A DNA stretch of 64,000 bases, from contig OY720347.1 of NCBI GenBank assembly GCA_963082975.1, positions 12,630,225 through 12,694,224 on the forward strand, read 5' to 3'. Source of the DNA: Labia minor. Lineage: Eukaryota; Arthropoda; Insecta; Dermaptera; Spongiphoridae. The position numbers and the translations under genes are program-made. This document shows, piece after piece, positions 1 to 12,500 of the stretch; the stretch's first letter is position 1; the number at the start of each line of letters is the position of its first letter. A model generated the notes under the pieces. The model saw only the letters and a program-made list of their open reading frames with translations, was not told where the DNA came from and did not search any database.

Positions 1-214
1 ATATTAGAATAGTAATTAGTTGTCAATTTTCAAATGTCAATATTAAATATATATAAAACAAAGTTAAACTTGACATTTAAGTAATACTTTTGTTTTTTAT
101 TTTTAAATATAACTATCCAAAATTTCATTATTTTTTTTAAAAAACAAAAATATTTCATGTTATTCACATTTAAGTAAATCTTTTTCAATTAAATATACTT
201 AAAATTATTTTCAG

Positions 215-3200
215 AAACAACTATCCAAATATGAATTCGAGTTCTTTGCTTGGCCAATCGAATTTACGGCAAATAATTCTGGGTAAATAAATTTATATTT
301 CTTTGATAAATTTATATATTAATTTATACAATCTTAAATTTAAATTTATATACCTGTATACAAAATAATCAATAACATATTCAATATTTTACTTTATTTT
401 CATTTAATTTATTTTTATTTTTACTATGCTTTTTTTTTAGTTCAAAAAAATATATTACACGACCTTCAAGAAGAAGATTTAGTTTGGATTATTTAATTAC
501 AGTACCTTGTGAAATTGTCAGTTATATTATTGCTCATACATTAGGAATACGTTTGGTGTATCCAGGATCTATTGGAATTGTAAATTATATGATGTGTATG
601 TTAATAATTAAACAATGTATAAAACAATATATTATTATTTTATTTAAAATGTTTATTATTAATTTTTTTAGCTTCAATGCTTTTACAAGGAAGAATGAAA
701 CTTCTTTTAGAAGAAAATGGAGAAAGGTTTAAACTTCGTACTAAAGACAATAATCATCTTGATGTAATGTTTATCGATAAAAGAAGGTAAAAACGTCTGG
801 AAATGTCCTTACCATAATTTGTAGATTTTAAATTATTAAAGCTTTGGTGGCTGATTTTATTTATAAGGGAATTTTGTAAATAAAACCACATATTGATATA
901 TGTTATTGTAAATTTATTCAAAAAATACAAAAAATATACACAACGTTTCCATTGCTACTTCTGCAATCGTTATCAAGCGACTGCACTATTTTTTGAATAA
1001 ATTTACAATAACAAATATCAATATGTGGTTTTATTTACAAAATTCCCTTATAAAGGTAAAAACATATTATAATAATTATATAATACATACATTTATACGT
1101 ATTGCATATTTATTTATTCATAATTTTTAGGAAAGGGGGGAAGGGAGAGACTTTAGTTATTTGCAGTGAAGGCAATGCTGGGTTTTATGAGGTTGGAATT
1201 ATGTCTACGCCAAATGAAGCTAGATTTTCTGTTCTTGGATGGAATCACCCTGGATTTGCAGAAAGTTCTGTGAGTATTTTCATTGAATCTAATTTTAATA
1301 TGAATTATTTATTTATTTATTTACCAAAATATTTAGGGAATGCCTTATCCCTCTCAAGTACTGAATGGTATGGATTGTATAATGCAATTTGCTATTGACC
1401 ATTTGGGATTTAAACCTGAGGAAATTATTTTATTTGGTTGGAGTATTGGAGGATTTCCTACCACCTGGGCTGCTATGAATTATCCTAATGTCAAAGCAGT
1501 GGTAAGATTTTAATCAATATGTTATATTTTAAATATTTCTCCTTTAAACTCAATTCTTGAAAATTAATCATAAATTTATAAAAAAATATTTCTTATGCAA
1601 CTCAATTTATATACGATTAATACTAATACTCAAAGTGAACTTTCGTTAAAGAGCATTTTAGTAGTTTTTGCTTTATTGGAATTAGAATTATGAGAAAATA
1701 TTTATCGAATTACTTTATAAAGATTAGAAATTATAAAAAGTAACTTTGTTAGGTTTATTATAATATATAAAAATATATATTTATATATTTATATAAAAAT
1801 ATATTTATTAAGAAAAATTTCTATGTTTTAAGATTTTAGACGCTACTTTTGATGATGTGGTGCCTCTGGCTATTCTAAGAATGCCATCATCCTTAGAACC
1901 TATTGTTCGACGAACTATCCGGGAACATATTAATTTGGTAAACGCAGAACAATTAGTACAATATAATGGACCCATATCTCTGATTCGACGTACTCAAGAT
2001 GAAATAATTTGTACTGAGTAAATTAAATTAATTCATTTAATTTATATTTAATCTATTTTGATCAATTGAAAAAATTATATTTATTTTCATCTTCATTTTT
2101 CTTATTTTCAGGGAAGGAGAGCTGAGAAGCAATCGTGGAAATTTTTTGCTAATTAAACTTTTAAAATATAGGTATCCTAAAATTTGCAACAATGAAAGTC
2201 TGTCGATTCTAGAAGAATGGCTAGGAACAGATCCATCCAATCAAGGTATTATTTTCCAATTAATTTTTAAAGATGTTTTTTTATTACATTTGTTTTTTTT
2301 TAGATTCTTACCTGGAATCTCTTGATGTTGATATGGACTATGGAGATACTTCTATGTTGTCATACAACGAAGAATATGGAGTTTCTTATCCATCGAAATT
2401 TGGAGATGCAATGAATCAAGAATTAAAGAATAAAATGATCGTTTATTTGGTACGTTCTTTTTATTTTTATACGCTTTTTATTAACTTCCCTTTTTTACTT
2501 TCCCGCATACTTCGTATAAGGGAAGTATTGGAATCGTCAAAAATTTCGACTTCGAGATTTCGATAGATCTTGACGTTTTAGACCTCCCTGAGTCGGAAAA
2601 TACCATTTTTCGAATTATGTCTGAGTGTGTGTATGTATGTATGTATGTATGTATGTAATGTCTGTAAGCAAATTTACTCAAAAACTAATCAAGCTAGGAC
2701 TTCGAAATTTGGTACACCGATATTATTCACAGTTTGTAGATTTCTATCAAAATTTCGTCAAAATCGGTTAACCGGAAGTGGTACTTTACCTACACTGGTT
2801 GCGTTTACCTTTCAAGTAAAGTACCAGTTTGCTTCGAGATATTTGCTTCATATTTTGTATATAGATTTAAAAATATGAAAAAAATTCAGATAGCAAATTT
2901 CATCATGATCTGACTACCGGAAGTGACATTTTACCTATACAAGTAGCGTTAGGTGTAAATTATAAATATATATAATAGTGTTAAACCATTTTACTTTATA
3001 ATTTAAATTAATTAGTTTGTTAATTTTTATTGTTGTTAAAACATAATAATAATAACCTAATTACCTATTTATATGCGGGAAAGTCTAGGGGAGGACAATC
3101 CGGAATTTTTAAAAGACAATTTTATTTATTTTTTCTTACGATTTTAATTAAAATTGACTAATTTGAAGAGTGTTTTGAAAGAAATTGTGTTAGGTCCAGG

Positions 3201-3838
3201 GTATTAATAATCTTATTTGAAGATGAAGTTTGTTTATCATCAACTTCAATAGCGAAATTCAATGGCTGATGAAACTGTGCGTTTTTATAGAGGTTCCTTT
3301 TTTAAATGGCAAATTGTATTGGATTTTATGCGATAAAACTTTTTAATGCGCTTGAATAAAAGTCAGATTACACAACGCTAAACTTTAGAAATTTAGTAAC
3401 TTGATGTTTAACAAAGAAGAACTTCATATGCCTGATATTACATATCAAAAAGTTTCATTTTAAATTTATGAATATGTGGAAATACCTAATATGCATAATT
3501 ACAATATATTAATTAAAATGTTAAATTTTTTTTTGTTTTATTCACTTTTCAAATAAGTTTCGTTGTCGCATCCTGATTTTAATTTTTGATTCTATATTAA
3601 CTATTCTAGAAATATGTATATGATGAAAACTTATATCTTGTAAATATATATCGTGTAAGTAAGGCAAATAATATATTTTTATTTATATACATTTTAGGCA
3701 AGAAAGTACATGAAGGATTATAAATCATCACATTGCACACCACTCCCAACAAGTTTATTTGAAGTTCCAAATCACCCAGGTACCAAATCACGAAAGACAA
3801 AAGAAGGTATTGGAATATTCTTTCAAGACTATGATTAA
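215..3838 (+). CDS. ABHD16A: ABHD16A-like alpha/beta hydrolase, 3' part of gene (9 exons)
   Basis: The family is a membrane-bound phosphatidylserine lipase that makes lyso-PS; this role is family knowledge. Exons read by hand: 215-282, 441-595, 672-786, 1131-1269, 1337-1501, 1833-2017, 2112-2245, 2304-2449, 3698-3838. All have AG/GT borders and sum to 1248 nt (415 residues plus stop). The N-terminal exons with the membrane segments lie left of the window. Seen in order: KYEFEFFAWPIEF, PCEIVSYIIAHTLG, VICSEGNAGFYEVG, LGWNHPGFA, the nucleophile elbow GWSIGG, ILDATFDDVVPLA, the acid-residue region RRTQDEI and the His motif SSHCTPLP. The catalytic Ser-Asp-His set therefore looks intact. The last intron (2450-3697) carries a Helentron-like repeat, and intron 3 carries a MITE just after the donor. 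It lies upstream of URM1 on the same strand. Confidence 0.9.
861..1053. mobile_element. MITE with about 65-bp terminal inverted repeats
   Basis: The left arm (from TTATAAGGGAATTTTGTAAA) and the right arm (ending ACAAAATTCCCTTATAA) are inverted copies of about 65 bp around a short loop. A second copy lies at 31399-31672. It sits in intron 3 of the ABHD16A gene. Superfamily unknown. Confidence 0.7.
2495..3105 (+). mobile_element. Helentron-like element, family B (HINE type)
   Basis: Starts TTACTTTCCCGCATAC and folds into a 5' hairpin. A (TGTATG)n microsatellite follows near 2630. Then comes a core with GAAATTTGGTACAC, TCTATCAAAATTT and AACCGGAAGTGG. The inverse of the 5' end, TATGCGGGAAAGT, appears at 3071-3083 near the right end. 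This layout matches non-autonomous Helentrons (HINEs, DINE-1 type). The right boundary is approximate. It lies in the last intron of ABHD16A. Confidence 0.5.
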
Positions 3839-4260
3839 AAACTTTCCTTTATTAAACTTAGATCTGTACAAATAACGTGTTATTAAATTGAATTTTTCTT
3901 ATTCATTATTTTTTTCCAAACAATTTTTTTAAATTTTAATTAATTTAATTTATATTTTATATTATTGATGAAACAAAATGTTTTAAAAATTATAAACAAA
4001 TTTTTGATTTATTTATACTATTTTTACAAGTCTAATATTTATATACAATATATATAATTTTTATATACTTTTTAATTTATTATTATTCCTTTAGAATTAT
4101 AATAATTTATAATAAAAATCAAATAAGATTATTTTATTTGTTTTTAATTTTATATGCAAAAGCTTATTCATATATTGTATATGATATAAATAAAATAAAT
4201 ATTATTTTAATAATTATTAAAAATAATTTTTGAAATAATAAATATTTAATTTTTATTTAA
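3839..4260. other. AT-rich spacer, no gene seen
   Basis: Very AT-rich DNA after the ABHD16A stop. It holds AATAAA-type signals around 4185-4200 that could serve as the ABHD16A polyadenylation site. I see no coding potential or repeat in it. Confidence 0.6.
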
Positions 4261-4293
4261 AAAAACCATCATTACACACAAGTAAATCCTTAT

Positions 4294-5344
4294 TTGTTAA
4301 TCATATTAATATTAAAAATTATATTATTTTATTCATTAATTATAATTATTTATCTATTATTTAAACGCATTTGCAATAAATTAAATTGGTATAATAATAT
4401 GTTCGTTTCTCAACCTTATGATTCACCTGAATTCTATAACCCAAATGAATTGGAATATTCTGAGAGGTCACTCGAAATAGTAACAGATTTTTTTTATTTC
4501 TCAAAGTAGATCCCTTAGATGGTGTGCTGCAACTAAGAAACGAATAATGTTCTATCTAATATATAATATTTATTTGAAAATAAATTAAAATTACAAAATA
4601 CTAATTACAAAATTTGTCATGATCTCACTATTAAACATACATTTTTTACATATTGTATTTAATTTTTCACTTAACAACCCACGTAATTTTCCACAAAACA
4701 TACCATCTTGATGTACATTCTGGGGCAGCGTTACAGGGAGTAATCTTTTCTTCTCCACTGTACAAAAATCGTGGTCTTCAAAGTGAAGGCGACAGACAGT
4801 ATTTAAGCATTTTACCAAATGGGAGACCAAGTAGATCTGGAAAAAACCAAATTATATATTTTAATATTACATAATTATTTAAATATATGTACATATAATA
4901 TATAATTTTCTAAATAATCAAATTATATTTACTTTATAAACCAGTGATTCCCAAAGTGGGCGCTGGAGCTATCCAGGGGGGCGGTGATGGCCACAGGTGC
5001 ATTTAGGGAAAATTACTTGTTTATTACTTTTCTATTCTGAGATCAATAAATAAATACATAAATTTAATCTTTCTAATTTACTCCTTTATTTATAATATTT
5101 TGCAAATAAGTACATTTATCTTTCTGTTTAATTGCTATTAAAATTAAAAAAAGTTAATTTCCAAGGGGGCGCTGAGTAAATTATTTTCAGGAAAGGGGGC
5201 GCTTGGTCAAATAATTTTGGGAACCGCTGTTATAAACCATGATTGTAGATGTTTCTTTTGACAGCAGAGATCAGCCATTTGCAATCACCGACAGAATCAA
5301 TTCGTCGACAAGTAGTGAGACTCACCAAAATTGAGGTGGCTTGA
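4294..5344 (+). CDS. Unrecognised small split gene with one membrane segment (tentative)
   Basis: Three exons join in phase: 4294-4479, 4737-4830 and 5265-5344. Together they give 360 nt (119 residues plus TGA). The first exon is open from 4261 without an ATG; 4294 is a TTG, so the true start may lie further upstream or at the internal ATG near 4399. Residues 2-24 are almost all Leu/Ile/Tyr/Phe and look like a membrane anchor. Later pieces read QPYDSPEFYNPNELEYSE, FSSPLYKNRGLQSEGDRQYL, SILPNGRP and ESIRRQVVRLTKIEVA. The first donor (ATA|GTAACA) is weak. The second intron contains a hAT MITE; without it the intron would be about 140 bp. I do not recognise the family. Confidence 0.4.
4942..5229. 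mobile_element. hAT-type MITE
   Basis: Ends CAGTGATTCCCAAAG and TTTGGGAACCGCTG, flanked by an exact 8-bp duplication TTATAAAC (4934-4941 and 5230-5237). Internal GGGGGCGCT tracts. Eight-bp duplications and CAGNG ends are typical of hAT elements. Confidence 0.8.
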
Positions 5345-5564
5345 TAAAACCTAGAATTAATTTAATATTTATTTTTTTTAGTATAGTTACTTTTTATTTC
5401 TATAATTCTAAAATTGATATATTTTATTTTAATTAAAGAAATTTAAAAAAAAAAATTTTTTGTTAATTTATGTATGGGTATGTTGGAGTATAAAATTCCT
5501 CTTTTCCTATCTTTCCCCTTCCACTTGCCTGTTCAAGCTGGAGGTGGGGCATGAAAGGAAAAAT

Positions 5565-5748
5565 CTGGAATGTCTCCACTCGACTATCTCGCAAATTTGA
5601 GTTGGATTAATTAACATATATTATATTTAAATTCAATTTTTAATTAATTACATTATTAATTAAAATTAATAAATAATATTTATTAAACCAGCGAGTGTTT
5701 GGCCCAGTTTGGCTCTTTGTTGATGGCACCAAGTCACGTGCTGGCAAC
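5565..5748 (-). mobile_element. Helentron-like family A, 3' fragment
   Basis: Carries the family's 3' hairpin (GGAATGTCTCCACTCG), the inverted subterminal box ACTATCTCGC and the TTGATGGCACC segment, then breaks off. Antisense in the window. The remaining spacer between 5345 and URM1 (6671) shows no other gene or repeat that I can support. Confidence 0.7.
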
Positions 5749-6670
5749 CAAAAACCTGTTGTTTTCTTTTTATTACACGCTTTTATTTAGTTTCACATCG
5801 TGTCCTGTCATCAAATCTTGCAATGTATATAATAATATAAATCAATAATATAATAATAATAATAATAATCAGTCCCCTATGGGAAAAACGCAAATTCTAC
5901 TTCAAATAGCCATAGTTATCAAGTATAGTGGCAAAGAAAAAAAAAACAGAAAGGTTTGTGCATATATAATGAAATGTCCTTCGTATTCTTTTCCTTTCCC
6001 TGTATGTTTGGCGCCCAATCTTTCATTTTTTAGATATGATTAATTGTGGTGTGTATGGAGAAATTATTTTCTCCTTTTTAGTGCATTTAATTAAAAGTAT
6101 ATTTAAAAAGTTTTTTTATATTTATTTATTCTTAGAATGCCATTGTTATAATTTTCTTACGTCACAATAACGGTTTCAATTGAAACATGACCTCTAGAAA
6201 GGTAGATAATTTTTAAGGAATCCCATCTGTTTTCGATATGACATCGGAACCCCTGACTGAGCTCAACTAGCCATTCTCATGTGGGACGATGAGTGCATTA
6301 ATATTTTTAAATTTTCCAATTATCATTTCTATTGAATATATTGTTTGTTAACCTAAATTAATATTTGTTAAATCTATCATTAAGTTTATGTTTTATTATT
6401 TAAATTCAAATTTAAGATATTTTCAAAAAAATCTTTAAATTATCATTAAATTATTATCATACTTTATTAAATTGAACTTAATTTTTGGATAAAGTATAGT
6501 TGAAGAACTGAACAGTAAAAAACAAGAAATTACATTTTCAAATATCCCAGAATTAATTTAAATATTCCGCCAAATATATTAATGTCAAAAACATTCTACA
6601 TGTCAGCGGGAAGTTGGATTATTTTGTCTGAAACTTTTGTTTTTATTTTTCATAATATATATAATATATA

Positions 6671-7399
6671 ATGTCAAATCAAAATCCTAAGATAACTTTA
6701 GAATTTGGGTATTATTTAATATATATTTTCTTATCCAAATGAAAAAATTTAATCCAAATTTACTTTCTAGGGGTGGTGCAGAATTACTTTTTAAAAAAAT
6801 AAAAAAACATGATATTCAACTCCCCATCGAGGCAGAATCTTGTAAGGAAAACTATAAATATTCCTCTAATTTTTAAAAATAATTTTTTTTTATTATATTA
6901 TAGGGACAATAAGAAAATTAATTCATTGGATAAAAAACCATCTTCTTACAGAAAGACCAGAATTATTTGTACAAGGTGATTCAGTGTAAGTATTCATTAA
7001 ATCATTCGAGATTATTTAATTTTTAAATAAACAATTCTCAAACAATGTTTGATATTAATCACCTCCTACTTTTAAATTAATTTATTTCCCAAAAACACAC
7101 CTCATCCTAAACCAAAAATTTACTGATAATATTTTAACATAAAACATGTTTTATGAAAAACTAATCTACAAATTTCCTTTTAATCTAATCAGATTTTTAT
7201 TTTTAATTTCAGTCGACCAGGAATTTTAGTTCTAGTGAACGATTCAGATTGGGAATTGTTGGTAAATATAAAAGTAATAAATTTTTTGCTAACTATTTAA
7301 TAATTAATATTATGAATATTTTTATTTTAGGGTCAATTAGAATATAATATTCAAGACGGTGATAATATTATGTTTATTTCGACATTACATGGAGGTTAA
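6671..7399 (+). CDS. URM1: Ubiquitin-related modifier 1 (Urm1)
   Basis: Urm1 is a ubiquitin-fold sulfur carrier used for thiolation of wobble uridine in cytosolic tRNAs and for protein urmylation (family knowledge). Five exons, 6671-6708, 6771-6841, 6904-6985, 7213-7261 and 7331-7399, sum to 309 nt, a protein of 102 residues, which is the usual family size. It begins [20 protein letters not shown], contains [30 protein letters not shown] and [20 protein letters not shown], and ends in the diagnostic C-terminal Gly-Gly that becomes the thiocarboxylate. All junctions are GT-AG. The stop codon lies about 120 bp from the stop of NSRP1 on the other strand, so their 3' ends probably overlap. Confidence 0.95.
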
Positions 7400-7521
7400 A
7401 ACACTGACTAGGATAATAAATTATGGATAAAAACTAAGTTTTTGTCATTGTCATTCATATTTTTACTTTATTATATTATATGTACATTATATATATTTAT
7501 GTATAAAAATAAAAAAAAAAT

Positions 7522-9068
7522 TTAAAAATATTTATATTTTTCTGGATTAAAATACGGTGAATCTTGTAAAGTACCAGCTATTTCTAATTCTTTTAAAATT
7601 ATTTTTTTTCTTTCATAATATCTTTCCAAGGCAATTTGTAAACTTTCTCCTATGCATCTTTTTTTCCAAATATTTATTTTCTCTTTAGGTTTTTTGAGTT
7701 CATTTTCTTCTGAATTATTCTCTTTGTTATCCTTTTTGTTATTAACTTTTACTTTTATTTCTTTATCATTTATTTTTTCTTTTTTATCTTTTATTTCATC
7801 TTGATTTCCTTCTGTTAGTTTTTCATCTTCTGAATCAGAACTACTTAAGCTAGAACTGGAAGAATCACTATCCAAAGTTTTGTCATGATCTTCTTCACTT
7901 TCAGAAGAGGAGCTTTTCCTTTCTCGATATTTTCGCTTTCCTTTAGTAAATTTAAAATTTTCTTCATTGTCTGATTTTGTTTTATTGTCATCTGATTCTG
8001 AATTTACTTCATTCTCTGATATGTCTTTTTCAATTTGAGAGGATTTTTCTGCATTTTCCATTGTTGGCTTATTATTTTCCCCACTAATGGTTTGTCTATA
8101 TAAATGTCTATAAAAGCCACTTAAGTCTTTCTGTTTGGATACATCTGTTAGATCTAAAAATGAATAATAATAATAATAATTATTTAAAAATCCATTCTAT
8201 AATTCCATTATTATATTATATAGTATACCTTCTAATTGGTCTTGATATCGTTCTTCTTCTTCCATTTTTTTAAATTCTTCCAATTTTTCACGATAAGCAG
8301 ATGTTACAAATGATTCCTTATCTCTAAATTGTTCTCCTTCTGCTTCTCTTTCCTTTTGAACTTGACGTTCAGTTCTTCTTTCTTGTTCTCTCTTTCGTCT
8401 TTCTGCTTGTTTTAATAAAGAATGAATGTATTTTGGCTAAAAGAAATTTAAATTATATTTAAATAACGAGTATAATAACAAGAATAAGTGTATTTAAATT
8501 ATAAATCATACCTTGCGTTCCTCTTTATGTTTTTCTTTAACCTCGACTCTTTTTTTATCCATCTCATCGTATAATTCATCATATTGATAAACAGTTGGAT
8601 CTTCTTTCAAAGCACGTGCAATATCTAGTTTTGTTTGTTTTTTTTCATATGTTTTTAAAGAATTTTTCTAAAAAATTATATTAACTTTTCTTAATGAACA
8701 TATTACTTTGAGCATTATAACATAAATTAATTAATCTATGATATTTATATATTATTACAATTTTTGTCGGTAATGATTTTAAAAATTAAGCTAACATTTG
8801 AATTCACCACATAATTAATATTGTGTATTAGAAAAATCTTTAATAAATAAATGATGATACCTTTAAAGCCTTATTAAAAGCAGCAGTTGTTGTTCCTTCA
8901 GTTTCAGAGTCAGAACTTTCTTCATTAAATATTGAAAGTTTAGGTTTCATTTGACCAGGGACAAATTTTTGTGGCATTTGTAGACCATATCTAAAAAAAT
9001 AAAATAAATTTATAGATAATAATTAAAAGAAAAAAGGTACTTTTTACTCACTTTTTATTCGGATTCAT
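7522..9068 (-). CDS. NSRP1: Nuclear speckle splicing regulatory protein 1 (NSRP1/CCDC55)
   Basis: A nuclear speckle protein that affects alternative splicing (family knowledge). Exons on the minus strand, in order: 9052-9068, 8861-8990, 8512-8667, 8229-8436, 7522-8153. They total 1143 nt, or 380 residues. The start MNPNKKYGLQMPQKFV, the segment KPKYIHSLLKQAERRKREQ, FVTSAYREKLEE and LTDVSKQKDLSGFYRHLYRQ are hallmarks of the family N-terminal half, which is rich in charged coiled coil. The last exon encodes a Ser/Glu/Lys-rich low-complexity tail (RYRERKSSSSESEED and following) and ends with ALERYYERKKIILKELE and YFNPEKYKYF. It shares a divergent promoter region with mL44 and converges on URM1. 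Confidence 0.93.
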
Positions 9069-9536
9069 TATAATGTTTTAATTTAAAATAAAAATTGCTT
9101 TAAATTAAAATGAAAGGATAAATTAAAAAATAAACTTTATAAATAAATAAAGGGCATTTTTGATTACAGGAAAAAAATGTCAAATTTATGTTTTTATATT
9201 AAAAATTCAATGTGAACCACAGACCATGAAACCAAGAAACAAATTGTCTATTTACACTTCGCCTAATCTATTTTATACACTATTATATTAATATAAATTT
9301 AAAAATTAAATAGTTTAAGATAATATTTTTTCTATTAACAGGTTTTAAAAATTGTATCTATTATTATTTTTTTCTTTAAATAAACTTTTATCTAATTTTG
9401 AAATTTAGTTGAATTTAGTTTACAAGTGTTGGTAACACATAAATTTAACTTGATGGAAATAACCTCTCAGTATTTATAAATTTTTAAAAAAATCACAAAA
9501 CTAATACCACAGAGCATCACTTTTATATATATTATA
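9069..9536. promoter_or_regulatory. Divergent promoter region of NSRP1 and mL44
   Basis: About 468 bp separates the two start codons, which point away from each other. It must hold both 5' UTRs and promoters. It is AT-rich and I see no clear TATA or initiator to single out. Assigned from gene layout only. Confidence 0.5.
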
Positions 9537-12500
9537 ATGAATTGTTTAAGAAATCTTACATTAAATCTCTTAAAGAGACAACCTATTTCTTATTCTTTAC
9601 AATATCAAGGTATTATAAAAAATAAGATACAAATGTCATTATTTTAAAATATTTTAAATACAATAATTACAGATATCTGACAAATTATCAAATAATAATT
9701 CTTGCTAATTAATATAGAAAATATCATTTATTTATTTAGATTTCTATTATTTTTTTAATTATAAAAAATATTTTTCATTGCTCTGATTGGTTGATGGATT
9801 TGAATGTTATACAATTTTATTTTAGAAAAAAGATTCATAAAAAGATTTATTCGACCAACTTATAACTCGTTGTATGGAAGAAAAGAAAGAATGAACCAAC
9901 AACCACTAGAGAAGAGAAATACATTTTTAGAATGGAATCATAAAGCAGAATTATATTCCTTTGGAATGCGGCTACAAGAGAATTTTAACGAAAGCCTTCT
10001 TTCAACTGCATTCACTAATCAATCATATATTCAGGAAGAAGAAGAAAAACAGAAAGCATTAGGAATTTCAAATCCTGACCTTGGTTTGATAAATAATGAT
10101 AATCTTTCACAAATTGGTAAATCTCTTTTACAAGAATACATACCTGCATATATAAAAAGAGTTTGGCCATCACTTCCACAAATCGGAATTGAGTAAATAT
10201 ATTATTTATTTTTGTTGTAAAATTTCCTTATTGAAATTTACAATGATTTATAACTTCATTTAATGATTCATGAATTAAGTCAGCAGAGCATTCCACTAGG
10301 CTCTATAGGCTCTAGCCTAGGAAACTTATAAGGGATAATTAATAAATTTGTAAGTTTATGATTTGACAAGAGCCTAAAAAAGACAAAGTTAGGCCCTGTT
10401 AGTCAGATGTTTCCTAACTATTCTCCTTGAAAATATATATATAATTATTACACCTATCTTCTAATGTAATAAAATAACACATTTTTTGTTTTAAAAAATA
10501 CATAATATAATAATATATAATAAAATACATAATATGAAAAATTAATTTAATGAAATGGGTTATTGATGAGATTACCACCACTATGGACACCCGTCTCCCA
10601 GTTTGAAAAACGTTATATATTCTTATTTATTTAATTACATTTTAAAAACATATCCTTCTTATACTTCATACATTTTGATATTCTATTATTTACTAATTAA
10701 TTATTTAATTAACTTTGAATTTTTCAATCTCAATTTTATTATATGTTTTATTAATTAATTGTCTTGTAAGAAAATATAATGATTCATTCATTTTAATTTT
10801 ACAGTAACATAACAAAACATTTATTAAGTGAAGAAACTCTTTCAAATATTTCTTTAAATCTTGGAACAAAGGATTTAATCTTATGCTCAGTATGTAAATT
10901 GTTTTTTTTCTAATTATTTTTATATATTTTTAAATTTCTAAAATTATTTTTAAGGATTTTCCAGTTTTACCATCAACTTTAGCTAAAACATTTGAAGCCA
11001 TCATTGGGGCATTAAATGAAAGTTCAGGACAAGAAAGAACATTCCTTTTTATCCGAGATTTTGTTCTTACACAACTTACAGAAGGTATAAAATTTCAAAA
11101 ATTTAGAATTTAGTAAAAGATTTATTTATTTATAATACAAACAAGTTTTATTTATAAATATTCCCTCTAATTCTGTTTGGCCTTATATTAAGGATAAACA
11201 GAATTGGAATTTTATCAATCTAGAACTTAAGAGTAACAACATAGAAATATGAATTGATTTCTAATTCTGTAACTCGTAATTTTATTAATATATATTAAGG
11301 AAATAGAAATTTATCTATATCTAATAAAATCCTGAAGGTACATGCAAGTCCAATAAACTTGTATTGTATTTCATATTAAATTAATAAAACTTAATAAAAA
11401 ATAATAAATACTCAAATTTATAAAAGTATCTTTATCATTTAATAAATAAAAATAAACAATACCTCCCTTACTATCGTCGGTCGGTAAAAAGGGAAAACTT
11501 TAAATTAATTACATTTGGTGAAAAAGAAGGAAATTAAAAAAAATGAAATTTAATTAATTCTATTAAATGTTTTCATCAAAAAACAGTTTAGTAATAACTT
11601 GTAACTCCTCCTCTTGCTCTTATTACTTCTTTGATTCTTTTTGGCATTGATAGAATTAAATTTTTTATTTCTTCTTGTGAGATGTTGGCCCATTCCTCTC
11701 ATCCCACTGAATTGTACTTCTTGGGGGGCTTGGGGGGCCTTGACCTGGTCTTCTTGAATGATTTTCAGTCTCTCTAAAACCTTGAAGAACTCTGGATTGA
11801 ACCCTTGATTGAATAATTTCTAAGCGTCTTCCAATTTCCCATTGGCTCCTCCCTTCTTCAGATAATGTTATGATCCTAACAGAGTCATGTTCCAATAAAT
11901 GGTAATTTCGATTCATTTTTATTTAATAGAAATTAATATGTGATTATTTTATGAAAATTAAAGTAATTGATAATGAAAAAAAAAATTTTTTGTATTGTTT
12001 TTAAAATTATGCTTAAAATAAACTTTAGAGAACTAATAAGTTTAAATGATTTTATTTCAATAAAAGATAACATTTAATTTAATTTATTTTTGTTATTTGA
12101 GTATTTTATTATTATTTTGTAATTATTTTGTAATATTTTATAATACAAAGTTTATTTATTTCATATTTTAATATAATTATTAGAGTGATGCGATAATTTT
12201 GCACAGCAGTTTAGATTCTTCCAATTTTTCAATGTTGTACAAATTCCACTTATATTATTTTTTTACATTTCTCCCGATTGCTTTCTCGACTGATACTTGA
12301 TTTCCTATACCCATATTTTTCAATATCCATTCCTTTATCAAGTGCCCTACTTAAATTAATGAATTCTTCCTAAATTCGGTGATTCATGGAAGCTAAGCAA
12401 TTATGAAAACATTCTCATTTTCGATTCATAAATTCTTGAGTTTAAGGGTACATCCGCATAAATGTTGAAACAATTGTATATACTTCAAACCTCCCTAAAT

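Noticed and set aside
4591-4830. Minus-strand open frame (79 codons) with acceptor-like TTTTTTCCAG
   Set aside because: The plus-strand reading joins three exons in phase; the minus frame has no partner exon that extends it. Kept in mind as the main alternative.
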